Of a stretch of 64,000 nt of DNA, positions 46,905 to 56,796 are shown piece after piece (the stretch's first letter is position 1; each line of letters starts with the position of its first letter). Origin of the DNA: Amphibalanus amphitrite (Eukaryota; Arthropoda; Thecostraca; Balanomorpha; Balanidae); NCBI RefSeq assembly GCF_019059575.1, contig NW_024881830.1, positions 558,001 to 622,000 on the forward strand. The letters run 5' to 3'. Both the position numbers and the translations under genes were made by a program. The notes beneath the pieces were generated by a model. That model saw nothing but the letters and a program-made list of their open reading frames with translations. It ran no database searches and was not told where the DNA came from.

Positions 46905-49900
46905 ATGACGGAGGAAGGCAAGCCGGTAGACCTGGGAGCCCTCACCCAACTCCTCGCCCAGCAACTGGAGCTGGCTCAAGAAGCTCAGCGGCAAAGCCAG
47001 CAGCGGGAGGAGCGTATGGTGGCCGTAATGGAACGGATCTGGGCCGGGCCGGCGGCAGGGGCCGGCGCTGCAGCCGTGGCGGCTACTGCAGCGGCCACCC
47101 CAGCCGATACGAGCGCAGCCGTCAGTCTACCGCCCAGACTGCCGGCATCAGCAGCTCCCGCTCCACAGCTGTCGTCATCGGCCTCACTGAAGGAGTTTGA
47201 ATCCTGGCGACAGAAATTTCACGGCTACAGTCTGCTGACTGGCGTCAACAGGCTAGCCCAGCCCGAGCAGAAGGCAGCCCTACTCGCTCTGCTTGATGAC
47301 GATTGGACCAGGGTGGTCAGGTACGGCCTGCCGATCCCCGAAGACGCTGATATGAACACCATCATCACGGCGATGCAGACGCATCTGCGCCGCCAGCGTA
47401 ACGTCATCATTGATCGGAGAGATTTTTTCATGCGAGTCCAGGAAGCGGGCGAAACAGTGGACGATTTTCTCTGTGGACTGAAAGAGATTGCATCGTTCTG
47501 TGATTTCTGTCACCACTGCCAGGACAACAGGTTCAGAGATCGAGTCGTTGTCGGCACGCGAGACGAAGAAGCACGCCGCAGAATGTTGGAAGAGCCGGAT
47601 CTCACGCTTCAGAAGGCAGTGGATATCGCCCGAGCGTCAGAGAATGCCGCCTCCAACAGCTCAGCCATCCGTGAACCAGCTGGCTCGACCCTGGCGAGGG
47701 TCTCTCAGTACCAGCGCAGCCGCGGTCGCCCGAGAGACCGGTCGACAGAGAAGACGTGCTCCCGCTGCGGTGGCGAAGTTCACCGTAGCGCCGGCGACTG
47801 CAGGGCCGTCAAGAGGACCTGCCGAGCCTGTGGCAAGGTAGGCCACTTCGCGTCTGTCTGCCGCGGTCGCAGCGCCAGTCGCTCGCGCGCTCCGGCGGCG
47901 AGCCCGGACCGGACCCAGCGGAGGTCCGATGGAGGCAGACGTGTGTCGCTCGTCACAATGAAGACGCGAGCGGCATCTGCACCTGCCAGACAGACAGTGG
48001 ACCAGCAGCACCGAGACTGCATGATCCAAGGCCTGCACACGACGCGTGCTCCGCAGATCCAGATTCTGCTGCATCGGAGTGACGGTGGCAGGCAGCAAAC
48101 GACATGGACGCCAGATACAGGCGCTGAGGTGTCTGTTATCTCTCAGGAGGCAGCGAAGCAGATGGGCATCAACGTCAAGCAGCTGACGCCGCCCTCTGGA
48201 AGCCTGTTCGCAGCGGACGGACGAGAACTGCCCTGCCTGGGAGCGTGCCAAGTCGCACTGCAGCTGGGAAGCATCAAGAGGACGATAGCCGTCTCTGTGG
48301 TGAAGAAGCTGCACAGCTCGCTGCTGTCGTGGCACGACGCTGTTCGACTGGGAATACTGCACAAGGAGTTCCCACAGCAAATCTGTTCTGCCATCTCAGA
48401 CGAGGAGGAGACCTCCCGACCAGCTCCAGCGGTCTGCTCCCTGAAGACCATGCCAGGGAAGAGCAAGATACCCCGCAGAGTGGTCAAACGAGGCTCTGCT
48501 CCTGCACTTGAAGACGCCGGGAAGGCGCAGAAGGTGCACCCGCTGAAGCCGACGTGGGATGCAAGCAAAGGCGTGCCATCGGCTGAAGAACGACGGAAGC
48601 ACTTCTCAGCGATGAAGGAAGCCTTCCCACGAGTGTTTGACGTCACCTCGAAGCTGCGCAAGATGTCCGGAGGCTCAATGGCCATCGAGTTGACTGAAGA
48701 CGCCACACCAGTTGCCGTCTCCACAGCTCGCAGTGTACCGTTCTGCTGGCGTGACGACATTCGGCGCCAGCTGGATGAGCTGCTGGAGAGTGACGTGATC
48801 GAGCCGGTGGAGCACCCGACCGAGTGGTGCCACCCCATCGTGCCGGTGGCAAAGCGGTCGCCGGGCGGCACGGTCTCTGGCTGCCGTCTGACGGTCGACC
48901 TCACCAAGCTGAACCGATTCGTCAAGAGGCCAGCGTACCCAGTCAGGTCGCCGCACGACGCTGTGGCCTCGATCGGCAGCGGTGCAAACTTCTACACGAA
49001 GCTGGATAGCAAGTCTGGCTACCACCAGATCCCCATCCGCGAGGAGGACCAGGACAAAACGTGCTTCATCACGCCATGGGGCCGTTTCCGCTACAAACGT
49101 GCCGTCATGGGTCTGATCTCGTCAGGAGACGAGTACAACCGAAGAGGCGACGCTGCTCTCGGTGACATCCCTCAGACATGCAAAGTCGTGGACGATATTC
49201 TGGCGTACGACTCGAGCTACTCAGCTCACCTGGAGCACGTGTGGAGCATCCTGCAGAGATGTGATGACCACGGGATGACTCTGAACCCAGACAAGTGCTC
49301 CTTCGCCGGGAATGAGGTGGAGTTCTGTGGGTTCAAGATCGACCAGACAGGCTACACCGCAGACAACAAGAAGGTGCGAGCCATCGCGGAGTTTCCGCAG
49401 CCGGCGTGCCTCACGGACCTCAGATCGTTTCTTGGTCTCGTGAACCAGCTGGGTGACTTCTCACCAGACGTCTCGGCCGCCGCCGAGCCTCTGAGACACC
49501 TCCTGCGACCGAAGAACGAGCGGGTGTGGACGCCGCTGCACTCCAAAGCCTTCAGTGATGCGAAGAAGGCGCTGGTCTCGCCACCAGTCCTCGACTTCTT
49601 TGACCCGCGGCGCCGGACAGTCCTGGAGACCGACGCCGCACGCCTGCGAGGGCTGGGTTTCTGTCTGCGGCAACAGGATGCAGATGGACGATGGAAACTG
49701 ATCCAGTGTGGGTCTCGTTTCCTGACCGATGTGGAATCCCGCTACGCCGTCTGCGAGATTGAGATGCTGGCAGTTGCATGGGCTTGTCGGAAGTGCAGCA
49801 TGTACCTCTCGGGCATGCAGCAGTTCGAGGTGGTCACAGACCACCGACCGCTCGTTCCAGTGCTGAACTCCAAGAGCCTCATCGACATCGACAACCCGCG

Positions 49901-51506
49901 ACTGCAACGGCTACGGCAACGTCTCACGCCGTTCAACTTCGTCGCTGTCTGGCGGCAAGGGAAACTGCACGCGATCCCGGATGCGCTCTCCCGGGCACCG
50001 GTGGATACTCCGACTCCAGACGACGAAGAGGCGGAGAAAGAGGAAGCCCACCAGATCGCAAGCCTGATCGCCAGAATCACCACGGCTGATCCGACCGAGG
50101 AGGAATCACTGTTCCCGGACGCTACCCTGCAGAGGGTTCGGGCGGCGTCTGAGCGTGATGCAGAGCTCAGCGCCCTCCGAGACGTGGTCTTGGCTGGCTT
50201 TCCAGACCACAAGTCCCAGCTGGAGCCGACGCTGCGGCCCTACTGGACAGCTAGAGACCGTCTCGCCGTGGACGGCAGCCTGTTGGTATGCGGGCAGCGA
50301 CTCCTGATTCCCCAGAGTCTGCGTCGGGAGACGCTCGAGCGGCTTCACGCCAGCCATCAAGGTGTGGAGCGCACCAAGCGTCGGGCTAGACAAGTTGTCT
50401 ACTGGCCCGGGCTTGACCAGGACATCGCTAACCTCGTCGGAGCGTGCAAGTCCTGCCAGATGTATCCTCCGAGCCAGCAAAAGGAGCCGCTAGTCTCCGA
50501 GGCGGTGCCAACTCGAGTCTTCGAGGCCGTCTCAGCGGACTATTTTTCGTGGGCTGGTCGCACGTATCTTGTATACGTAGACCGCCTCTCTGGATGGCCG
50601 TTCGTCTTTCATTGCTCTGGAGAGACGTCGGCGAAGGACCTGGTGTCCAGTCTGAGGGTCGCCTTCGCGGCCACTGGGGCACCCAAGACTCTGCGAACGG
50701 ACGGAGGGCCGCAGTTCGCAGCCCGTCACACCCGCGACTTCCTGCGACGGTGGGGAGTGACCCACGAGATCTCCACTCCGCATTTTCCTCAGTCGAATGG
50801 ACATGCGGAATCTGCAGTGAAGGCGGTGAAGAGGCTCGTGCAGAAGGTCAGCGACCGAGGTAACCTGGACAACGACGCGTTCGCGCACGGCCTCTTGGAG
50901 CTGCGGAACGCGCCTCGGGCTGATGGCCGCTCTCCGGCCCAGATACTGTACGGCCACCCGCTGCGCTCTACCGTGCCAGCTCACCACCGAGCGTTTGCCG
51001 AGGTGTGGCAGCGCGCGGCGGAGGAGTGTGATGAGAGAGCAGCCGCTCTGAAGTCCCAGACCGCAGAGCGCTACGACGCGAGCGCCCGCTCGCTGAGACC
51101 TCTGCGCATCGGTCAACAGGTTCTCCTGCAAGATCCGAAGACTGGTTTGTGGGACCGGACAGGCGTCGTCGTTGGCATCGGCAGCCGCCGAGACTACCTC
51201 GCTCGCCTGCCAAGCGGCCGCACCTACTGGCGGAATCGACGATACCTCCGCCCGCTGCGGCCGATGGTGACCACGTCACCCGATGGCAGCCGAGACGCCA
51301 TCACCGAAGACGGCAACAGCGGCCGGGCCAGCGCCCGAACCAGGACCGCCGACAGCGGGACCCCAGCCGCTGACAAAGTCCCCCGCAGCCGCCCTGGCGC
51401 AGCGACCCCCGCGCCTGACGTCTCTGTGAGGCGCAGCAAACGGCTTCGTCGACAGCCTAAGAGGCTGACTGTGACTTGGTCGGACCCAGTGTACGAGTTC
51501 GTGTAA
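46905..51506 (+). CDS. Gag-Pol polyprotein of a Ty3/gypsy retrotransposon (1533 aa)
   Basis: One uninterrupted frame. Residues about 1-85 are a Gln/Glu-rich, coiled-coil-like and then Ala-rich N-terminus. About 88-250 is a retrotransposon Gag domain. Zinc knuckles follow at about 285-320: an irregular CSRCG...DC unit and a standard CRACGKVGHFASVC. The aspartic protease has DTGAE (about 404). Reverse transcriptase carries the VVDDIL active site (about 760; valine replaces the usual tyrosine of YxDD). RNase H shows ETDAA (about 908) and TDHRP. Integrase has an HHCC zinc site (HASHQG ... CKSC, about 1146-1185), then the catalytic Asp in SADYF, Asp in RTDGGPQF and Glu in GHAESA (about 1210, 1264, 1301). 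The basic tail RRSKRLRRQPKRL may bind DNA. Protease, RT/RNase H, integrase is the Ty3/gypsy order, nearest in style to Mag/K02A2.6-type elements. There is no gag-pol frameshift and no envelope gene. Confidence 0.96.
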   Translation: MTEEGKPVDLGALTQLLAQQLELAQEAQRQSQQREERMVAVMERIWAGPAAGAGAAAVAATAAATPADTSAAVSLPPRLPASAAPAPQLSSSASLKEFESWRQKFHGYSLLTGVNRLAQPEQKAALLALLDDDWTRVVRYGLPIPEDADMNTIITAMQTHLRRQRNVIIDRRDFFMRVQEAGETVDDFLCGLKEIASFCDFCHHCQDNRFRDRVVVGTRDEEARRRMLEEPDLTLQKAVDIARASENAASNSSAIREPAGSTLARVSQYQRSRGRPRDRSTEKTCSRCGGEVHRSAGDCRAVKRTCRACGKVGHFASVCRGRSASRSRAPAASPDRTQRRSDGGRRVSLVTMKTRAASAPARQTVDQQHRDCMIQGLHTTRAPQIQILLHRSDGGRQQTTWTPDTGAEVSVISQEAAKQMGINVKQLTPPSGSLFAADGRELPCLGACQVALQLGSIKRTIAVSVVKKLHSSLLSWHDAVRLGILHKEFPQQICSAISDEEETSRPAPAVCSLKTMPGKSKIPRRVVKRGSAPALEDAGKAQKVHPLKPTWDASKGVPSAEERRKHFSAMKEAFPRVFDVTSKLRKMSGGSMAIELTEDATPVAVSTARSVPFCWRDDIRRQLDELLESDVIEPVEHPTEWCHPIVPVAKRSPGGTVSGCRLTVDLTKLNRFVKRPAYPVRSPHDAVASIGSGANFYTKLDSKSGYHQIPIREEDQDKTCFITPWGRFRYKRAVMGLISSGDEYNRRGDAALGDIPQTCKVVDDILAYDSSYSAHLEHVWSILQRCDDHGMTLNPDKCSFAGNEVEFCGFKIDQTGYTADNKKVRAIAEFPQPACLTDLRSFLGLVNQLGDFSPDVSAAAEPLRHLLRPKNERVWTPLHSKAFSDAKKALVSPPVLDFFDPRRRTVLETDAARLRGLGFCLRQQDADGRWKLIQCGSRFLTDVESRYAVCEIEMLAVAWACRKCSMYLSGMQQFEVVTDHRPLVPVLNSKSLIDIDNPRLQRLRQRLTPFNFVAVWRQGKLHAIPDALSRAPVDTPTPDDEEAEKEEAHQIASLIARITTADPTEEESLFPDATLQRVRAASERDAELSALRDVVLAGFPDHKSQLEPTLRPYWTARDRLAVDGSLLVCGQRLLIPQSLRRETLERLHASHQGVERTKRRARQVVYWPGLDQDIANLVGACKSCQMYPPSQQKEPLVSEAVPTRVFEAVSADYFSWAGRTYLVYVDRLSGWPFVFHCSGETSAKDLVSSLRVAFAATGAPKTLRTDGGPQFAARHTRDFLRRWGVTHEISTPHFPQSNGHAESAVKAVKRLVQKVSDRGNLDNDAFAHGLLELRNAPRADGRSPAQILYGHPLRSTVPAHHRAFAEVWQRAAEECDERAAALKSQTAERYDASARSLRPLRIGQQVLLQDPKTGLWDRTGVVVGIGSRRDYLARLPSGRTYWRNRRYLRPLRPMVTTSPDGSRDAITEDGNSGRASARTRTADSGTPAADKVPRSRPGAATPAPDVSVRRSKRLRRQPKRLTVTWSDPVYEFV

Positions 51507-51591
51507 CCATCGTGCGCTGACACGCGTTGGTGCGTTTGTGTTTGTCGGAGGCACCGTTTTTGTTCTTGAGACGTGTTGTCTCCCCCACGTC

Positions 51592-51601
51592 TGGGGGGAG
51601 G
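51592..51601 (+). other. Polypurine tract
   Basis: GGGGGGAGG directly precedes the 3' LTR, the expected primer for plus-strand DNA synthesis. Confidence 0.8.
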
Positions 51602-51880
51602 TGTTGTGATGCGTGCTACTGAGCCGGCACGAACTATGCCGGCGCAGTCAGCTGACAGCTGTTGCCAGCCGCCGCGGCGCCGGCCGGCGCCTGATGGTAG
51701 GCTGTGCCGCCCGGCAGCTTCCGGCGTCCTTGAGTAAAGAGTATTGTTGTGCAGTCGTCAGCCGGACTCAATACAGTTAACATCGGGAGTGCGCGTGTGC
51801 ATCTGGGGCGGTGGAATCGCGACGATAATTAATTTGCTATCGAACCATTATTAACGTAGACTTAAATATAAACCATAACA
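51602..51880 (+). repeat. 3' LTR (279 bp)
   Basis: Same sequence as 46550-46828 with no difference found on direct reading. Confidence 0.95.
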
Positions 51881-54800
51881 GTCCTATCCCTGCCCCTGGT
51901 TGTTCTAGCCTCTGGCCCTGGTTGCCCCAGCACCTACTCCTGTCTCTGGTGGCCCCATCCCTGCCCCAGGTGGTTCTCCCCTGCCCTTGTTGGCCTTAAC
52001 CCTGTGCCCCTGGTGTACCGAACTCTGCCACTGGTGGCCCTAATCATGCCCCTGGTGGTCCCATCCCTGCCCCTGGTGGTCTTACTCCTTCCCCTGGTTG
52101 CCCTAGCCCTTACTGCTGCCCCTGGTTGTCCAAGCTCCTGGTGGCCCTATCCCTGCCCCGGCCCTGGTTGCCCTAGCACCTACTCCTGCCCATGGCAGCC
52201 CTATCCCCACCCCTCCCCTTGGCTGCCCTAGCCCCTACCCTTTCCCTGATTGCCCCCAGCTCCTGGTGGCCCTATCCATGCCCCTGATGGCCCTATCCCT
52301 GCTCCTGGTGGTCCTACCCTGCTCCATGGTGTCCCCATCCCTGCCCCTAGTGGTCGTGCCCCTGGTCGCCCTACCTACTGCTGGTCCTAGCCCTACCCTG
52401 GCCATGGTTTCCCTGCCTCTGGCTGCCCTAACCCTGCCCCTGGCTGCCCTAACCCTGCCCCTGGCTGCCCTAACCCTGCCCCTAGTCACTGGTGGACCTA
52501 CCCCTGCCCCTGGTGGCCCTATCTCTGCCCCTGGCTGTCCTAGGCCCTCGCCCTGCCTTTGGTGGCCCTACCCTGCCCATAGCTGCCCTAGTACCCTACT
52601 CCTCCCCTGGTGACCCTATCCCTGCCCCTGGTGGTCTTACTCCTGCCCCTGGTTGCCCTAGCCCTTACTGCTGTCCCTGGTTATCCTAGCTCCTGGTGGC
52701 CCTATCCCTGCCCCTGGTTGCCCTAGCCCTACCCTTGCCCATGGCAGCCCTATCCCCACCCCTCCCCTGGCTGTCCTAGCCCCTACACTTTCCCTGAATG
52801 CCTCCAGCTCCTGGTGGCCCTATCCCTGCTCCTGGTGGTCCTACCCCGTACTCTGCTCCATGGTGTCCCCATTCCGGCCCCTGGTTGCCCTACCTACTGG
52901 TGGTCCTAGCCCTACCCCGGCCATGGTTTCCCTGCCCCTGGCTGCCCTAGCCCCTGTCCCTGGCTGCCCTAGCACTGCCCTGCTCCTGGTTGCCCTACCT
53001 CTGCCCGGTGCCCCTTGGTTGCCCTAGCCCTGCCCCTGGTGGTCCTATCTCTGCCCCTGGCTGTCCTAGGCCCTCTCCCTGCCTTTGATGGCCTTACCCT
53101 GCCCCTAGTTGCCCTAGTACCCTACTCCCCTGGTGACCCTATCCCTGCCCCTGGTTGCCCTAGCACCTACTCCTGCCCATGGCAGCCCTATCCCCACCCC
53201 CTCCTGGCTGCCCTAGCCCCTACCCTTTCCCTGATTGCCCCCAGCTCCTGGTGGCCCTATCCATGCCCCTGATGGCCCTATCCCTGCTCCTGGTGGTCCT
53301 ACCCTGCTCCATGGTGTCCCCATCCCTGCCCCTAGTGGTCATGCCCCTGGTTCTAGCCCTACCCTGGCCATGGTTTCCATGCCCCTGGCTGCCCTAGCCC
53401 TGCCCCTGGTTGCCCTAACCCTGCCCCTGGCTGCCCTAACCCTGCCCCTGGCTGCCCTAACCCTGCCCCTAGTCACTAGTGGACCTACCCCTGCCCCTGG
53501 TGGCCCTATCTCTGCCCCTGGCTGTCCTAGGCCCTCGCCCTGCCTTTGGTGGCCCTACCCTGCCTATAGATGCCCTAGTACCCTACTCCTCCCCTGGTGA
53601 CCCTATCCCTGCCCCTGGTGGTCCTACCCCTGCCCCTGGTGGTCTTACTCCTGCCCCTGGCTGCCCTAACCCTTACTGCTGTCCCTGGTTGTCCTAGCTC
53701 CTGGTGGCCCTGGTTGTCCTAGCTCCTGGTGGCCCTATCCCTGCCCCTGGTTGCCCTAGCCCTACCCTTGCCCATGGCAGCCCTATCCCCACCCCTCCCC
53801 TGGCTGTCCTAGCCCCTACACTTTCCCTGAATGCCTCCAGCTCTTGGTGGCCCTATCCATGCCCCCGATGGCCCTATCCCTGGCCCCTGCTCCTGGTGGT
53901 CCTACCCAGTACCCTGCTCCATGGTGTCCCCATTCCGGCCCCTGGTTGCCCTACCTACTGGTGGTCCTAGCCCTACCCCGGCCATGGTTTCCCTGCCCCT
54001 GGCTGCCCTAGCCCCTGTCCCTGGCTGCCCTAGCACTGTCCTGCTCCTGGTTGCCCTACCCCTGCCCGGTGCCCCTTGGTTGCCCTAGCCCTGCCCCTGG
54101 TGGCCCTATCTCTGCCCCTGGCTCTCCCAGGCCCTCTCCCTGCCTTTGATGGCCTTACCCTGCCCCTAGTTGCCCTAGTACCCTACTCCTCCCCTGGTGA
54201 CCCTATCCATGCCCCTGGTTGCCCTAGCACCTACTCCTGCCCATGGCAGCTCTATCCCCACCCCCACCCCCTGGCTGCCCTAGCCCCTACCCTTTCCCTG
54301 ATTGCCCCCAGCTCCTGGTGACCCTATCCATGCCCCTGATGGCCCTATCCCTGCTCCTGGTGGTCCTACCCTGCTTCATGGTGTCCCCGTCCCTGCCCCT
54401 AGTGGTCGTGCCCCTGGTCGCTCTACCTACTGCTGGTCCTAGCCCTACCCTGGCCATGGTTTCCCTGCCCCTGGCTGCCCTAGCCCTGCCCCTGGTTGCC
54501 CTACCTCTGCCCCTGGTTGCCCTACCCCTGTCCCTGTCCCCTAACCCTGCCCCTGGCTGCCCTAACCCTGCCCCTGGCTGCCCTAACCCTGCCCCTGGCT
54601 GCCCTAACCCTGCCCCTGGTCACTGGTGGACCTACCCCTGCCCCTGGTGGCCCTATCTCTGCCCCTGGCTGTCCTAGGCCCTCGTCCTGCCTTTGGTGGG
54701 GCGCCCAAGCCCCTACCGCTGGCCTGGTTGACCTAGCTCCTGATGGGACTATCCATGTGTCTGGTGGCCCTTACCCTGCCCCTGGTTGTCATAGCCCCTA

Positions 54801-55580
54801 ACCCTGCATTGGTTGCCATAGCCTCTAACCCTGCATTGGTTGCCAGAACCCCTAACCCTGTATTGGTTTCCTTAGCCCTTACCCTTGCCCAGGCTGCCCT
54901 AGCTCCTGGTGGCCCTATTCCTGCCCCTGGTGGTCCTACTCCAGCCTCTGTTGGCCCTATCCCTGCCCCTGGTTAACGTAGCACCTTGCCCTGCCCTTGG
55001 TGGCCCTGACCTTGCTCCTGGGCCTGGTGGGACCCACTCTTGTCCCTGGTGGCACCATCCCTGCCCCTGCCCCTGCTTGCCCTAGCTCCCACTCTTGTCC
55101 CTGACGGCCCATCCCTGCCCCTGCCCTTGTTGGCCTTAACCCCCTGTCCCTGGTGGCCTTAACCCCTTGCCCCTGGTGGCCCTAACTATACCCCTGCCCC
55201 TGGTTGCCCTAGCTCCTTATGGCCCTTTCCCTGTCCCTGGTGGTCCTACCCCTGCCCCTGGTTGCCCTAGCACCTATCCCTGTCCCTGGTGGTCCTACCC
55301 CTGCCCCTGGTGGTCCTACCCCTGCCCCTGGTTGCCCTAGCACCTATCCCTGTCCCTGGTGGTCCTACCCCTGCCCCTGGTTGCCCTAGCACCTACTCCT
55401 GCCCCTGGCGGCCCTGCCCCTGGTTGTCCTAGCTCCTTATGACCCTATCCCTGTCCCTGGTGGTCCTATCCATGCCCCTGGCTGCCCTAGTACCTACTCC
55501 TGCCCCTGTAGTCCTACCCTTGCCCTTATTGGCCCTAACCCTGTCCCTGGTGACCTTAACCCGCTCCCTGGTGGGGTCTG
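51881..55580. repeat. 21-bp satellite array with ~1 kb higher-order period
   Basis: Units approximate GCCCTAACCCTGCCCCTGGCT, 21 bp. Landmark variants recur at long spacing: 'CATGGTGTCCCCATCCC' near 52324, 53311 and 54378, and 'GTGTCCCCATTCCGGCC' near 52862 and 53932. This gives a higher-order period of about 0.99-1.07 kb with roughly three copies. Because 21 is a multiple of three, long leucine/proline-rich frames stay open on the plus strand and Arg/Gly-rich ones on the minus. None is supported as a gene. Confidence 0.92.
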
Positions 55581-55589
55581 TTTATAACG

Positions 55590-56108
55590 CGACCTGGTGG
55601 GGGGCTATTTTTTGCCCCCCCCCTCTCGTATCTCCGAAACTACTGGACGGATCCGCAAAATTCAAACGGCGTTCGAAAGGCCTGTCAAATTTGTCGAGGA
55701 AAACCAAATTTCATTGACCTCGGGGTCACCGATGACGTCACAGGTCAGGTCAAAGATGAAATGTTTCACCGTTCACGGGTCATCTAGGGAATGCGCTATA
55801 ACACCGAAGAAAACGCATTTTGTCGAGAATCAGCGATAGGGCGTCAGTTGCCTAGTACATATGTTGCTATAAGAGGTCACTGACATTACCAGGTCAGGTC
55901 ACCAAGGGTCACAGGTCAGGTCACATGAACCTAACTTTAGGTACTAAGGCTGTGTGATGCATGTTTTATGGCCAATTTTTCATTTCCAACTCAATGGTGT
56001 TGTTTATAAGACTATCAGGTACGGCTTAGGTCACTTTCTGGTCAAGGTCAGGTCAAAAAAGGTCAAAAAAGGTCAAATTTTAAAGTTGATAGTTTTGCAC
56101 GAATGGGT
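55590..56108 (+). mobile_element. Truncated family F element inside the satellite
   Basis: Starts in a G-tract/TTTTTTG/C-tract hairpin and follows 33640-34150 closely ('CTCCGAAACTACTGGACGG', 'GATGACGTCACAGGTCAGG', 'CCAACTCAATGGTGTTG'), then breaks off. Satellite units resume at about 56112. The right end and both terminal TTAA sites are missing. Confidence 0.8.
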
Positions 56109-56111
56109 ATT

Positions 56112-56640
56112 GGTTGACCTAGCCCCTACCCTTTCCCTGATTGCCCCCCCCCCCCCAGCTCCTGGTGGCCCTATCCATGCCCCTGGTGGCCCTCTCTCCC
56201 TATCCCTGCCTCTGGTGGTCCTACCCTGGTCCATGGTGTCCCCGTCCCTGCCCCTGGTGGTCCTAGCCATACCCCTGCCCTGGTTTCCCTGACTCTGTCC
56301 CTAGTTGCCCTAACCCTGCCCTGGTAGTCCTACCCCTGCCTCTGGCGGCTCTTACAGCCCTGGCACTCACACTGTCTGTCTGCCTGTCACTGTCTGCCTG
56401 TCGGTCGTTCCGTCCGTCCGTCCGTCCGCCCGCCCAACTCTTGCTCCTGGTGATCCAGTCAATGCTCCGGGGGACCATGCGCTCCCCTTGTTCCGTGTGA
56501 TCCTTCGTTTAGCCCTGGTCCTGGCTTACTTGGACCCACTGTTGGTTCTACATGCTTTTAGCTGCCCTATTACGGCTCTGCCTCTGCCCCTGGTGACTCT
56601 GTTCCTAGCTTCTGGTCTAGTCCTGTTGATTTTCGGCTTT
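56112..56640. repeat. Right edge of the 21-bp satellite plus (TCCG)n/(CTGT)n microsatellite
   Basis: Satellite units degrade rightwards. A CTGT/GCCT-rich run becoming (TCCG)n occupies about 56373-56433. Confidence 0.75.
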
Positions 56641-56796
56641 CCATGCTAGTGTACCCGCCCCCCGGCCACTATCAATGCTATGTCTCTGTCATGTCTGATG
56701 TCATGTCACAAATCGCAGAATGTTGCTTTTGCTGTACATGTTTAATGTTTATGTTTTGCTGTTTCAGACGACCGGCATCTTGTGGACAGCAAAGAC

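Larger units (their letters stand above)
46550..51880 (+). mobile_element. Full-length young Ty3/gypsy LTR retrotransposon
   Basis: 5331 bp, flanked by the 5-bp target duplication GTCCT (46545-46549 and 51881-51885). The two 279-bp LTRs are identical by reading, the primer site and polypurine tract are in place, and the single gag-pol frame is open. It is therefore a very recent, possibly still active insertion into the satellite array. Confidence 0.96.

Noticed and set aside
47661-48925. Minus-strand frames of 239 and 260 codons
   Set aside because: They are antisense shadows of the gag-pol frame, with no domain of their own.
52004-54976. Many 65-144-codon leucine/proline-rich open frames
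   Set aside because: They are translations of the 21-bp satellite; the period is a multiple of three so stops are avoided by repetition.
56782-56796. GTG at 56782 as the SWIM-gene start
   Set aside because: Nuclear genes start at ATG in nearly all cases; the first in-frame ATG is 56797, and the frame upstream more likely comes from another exon.
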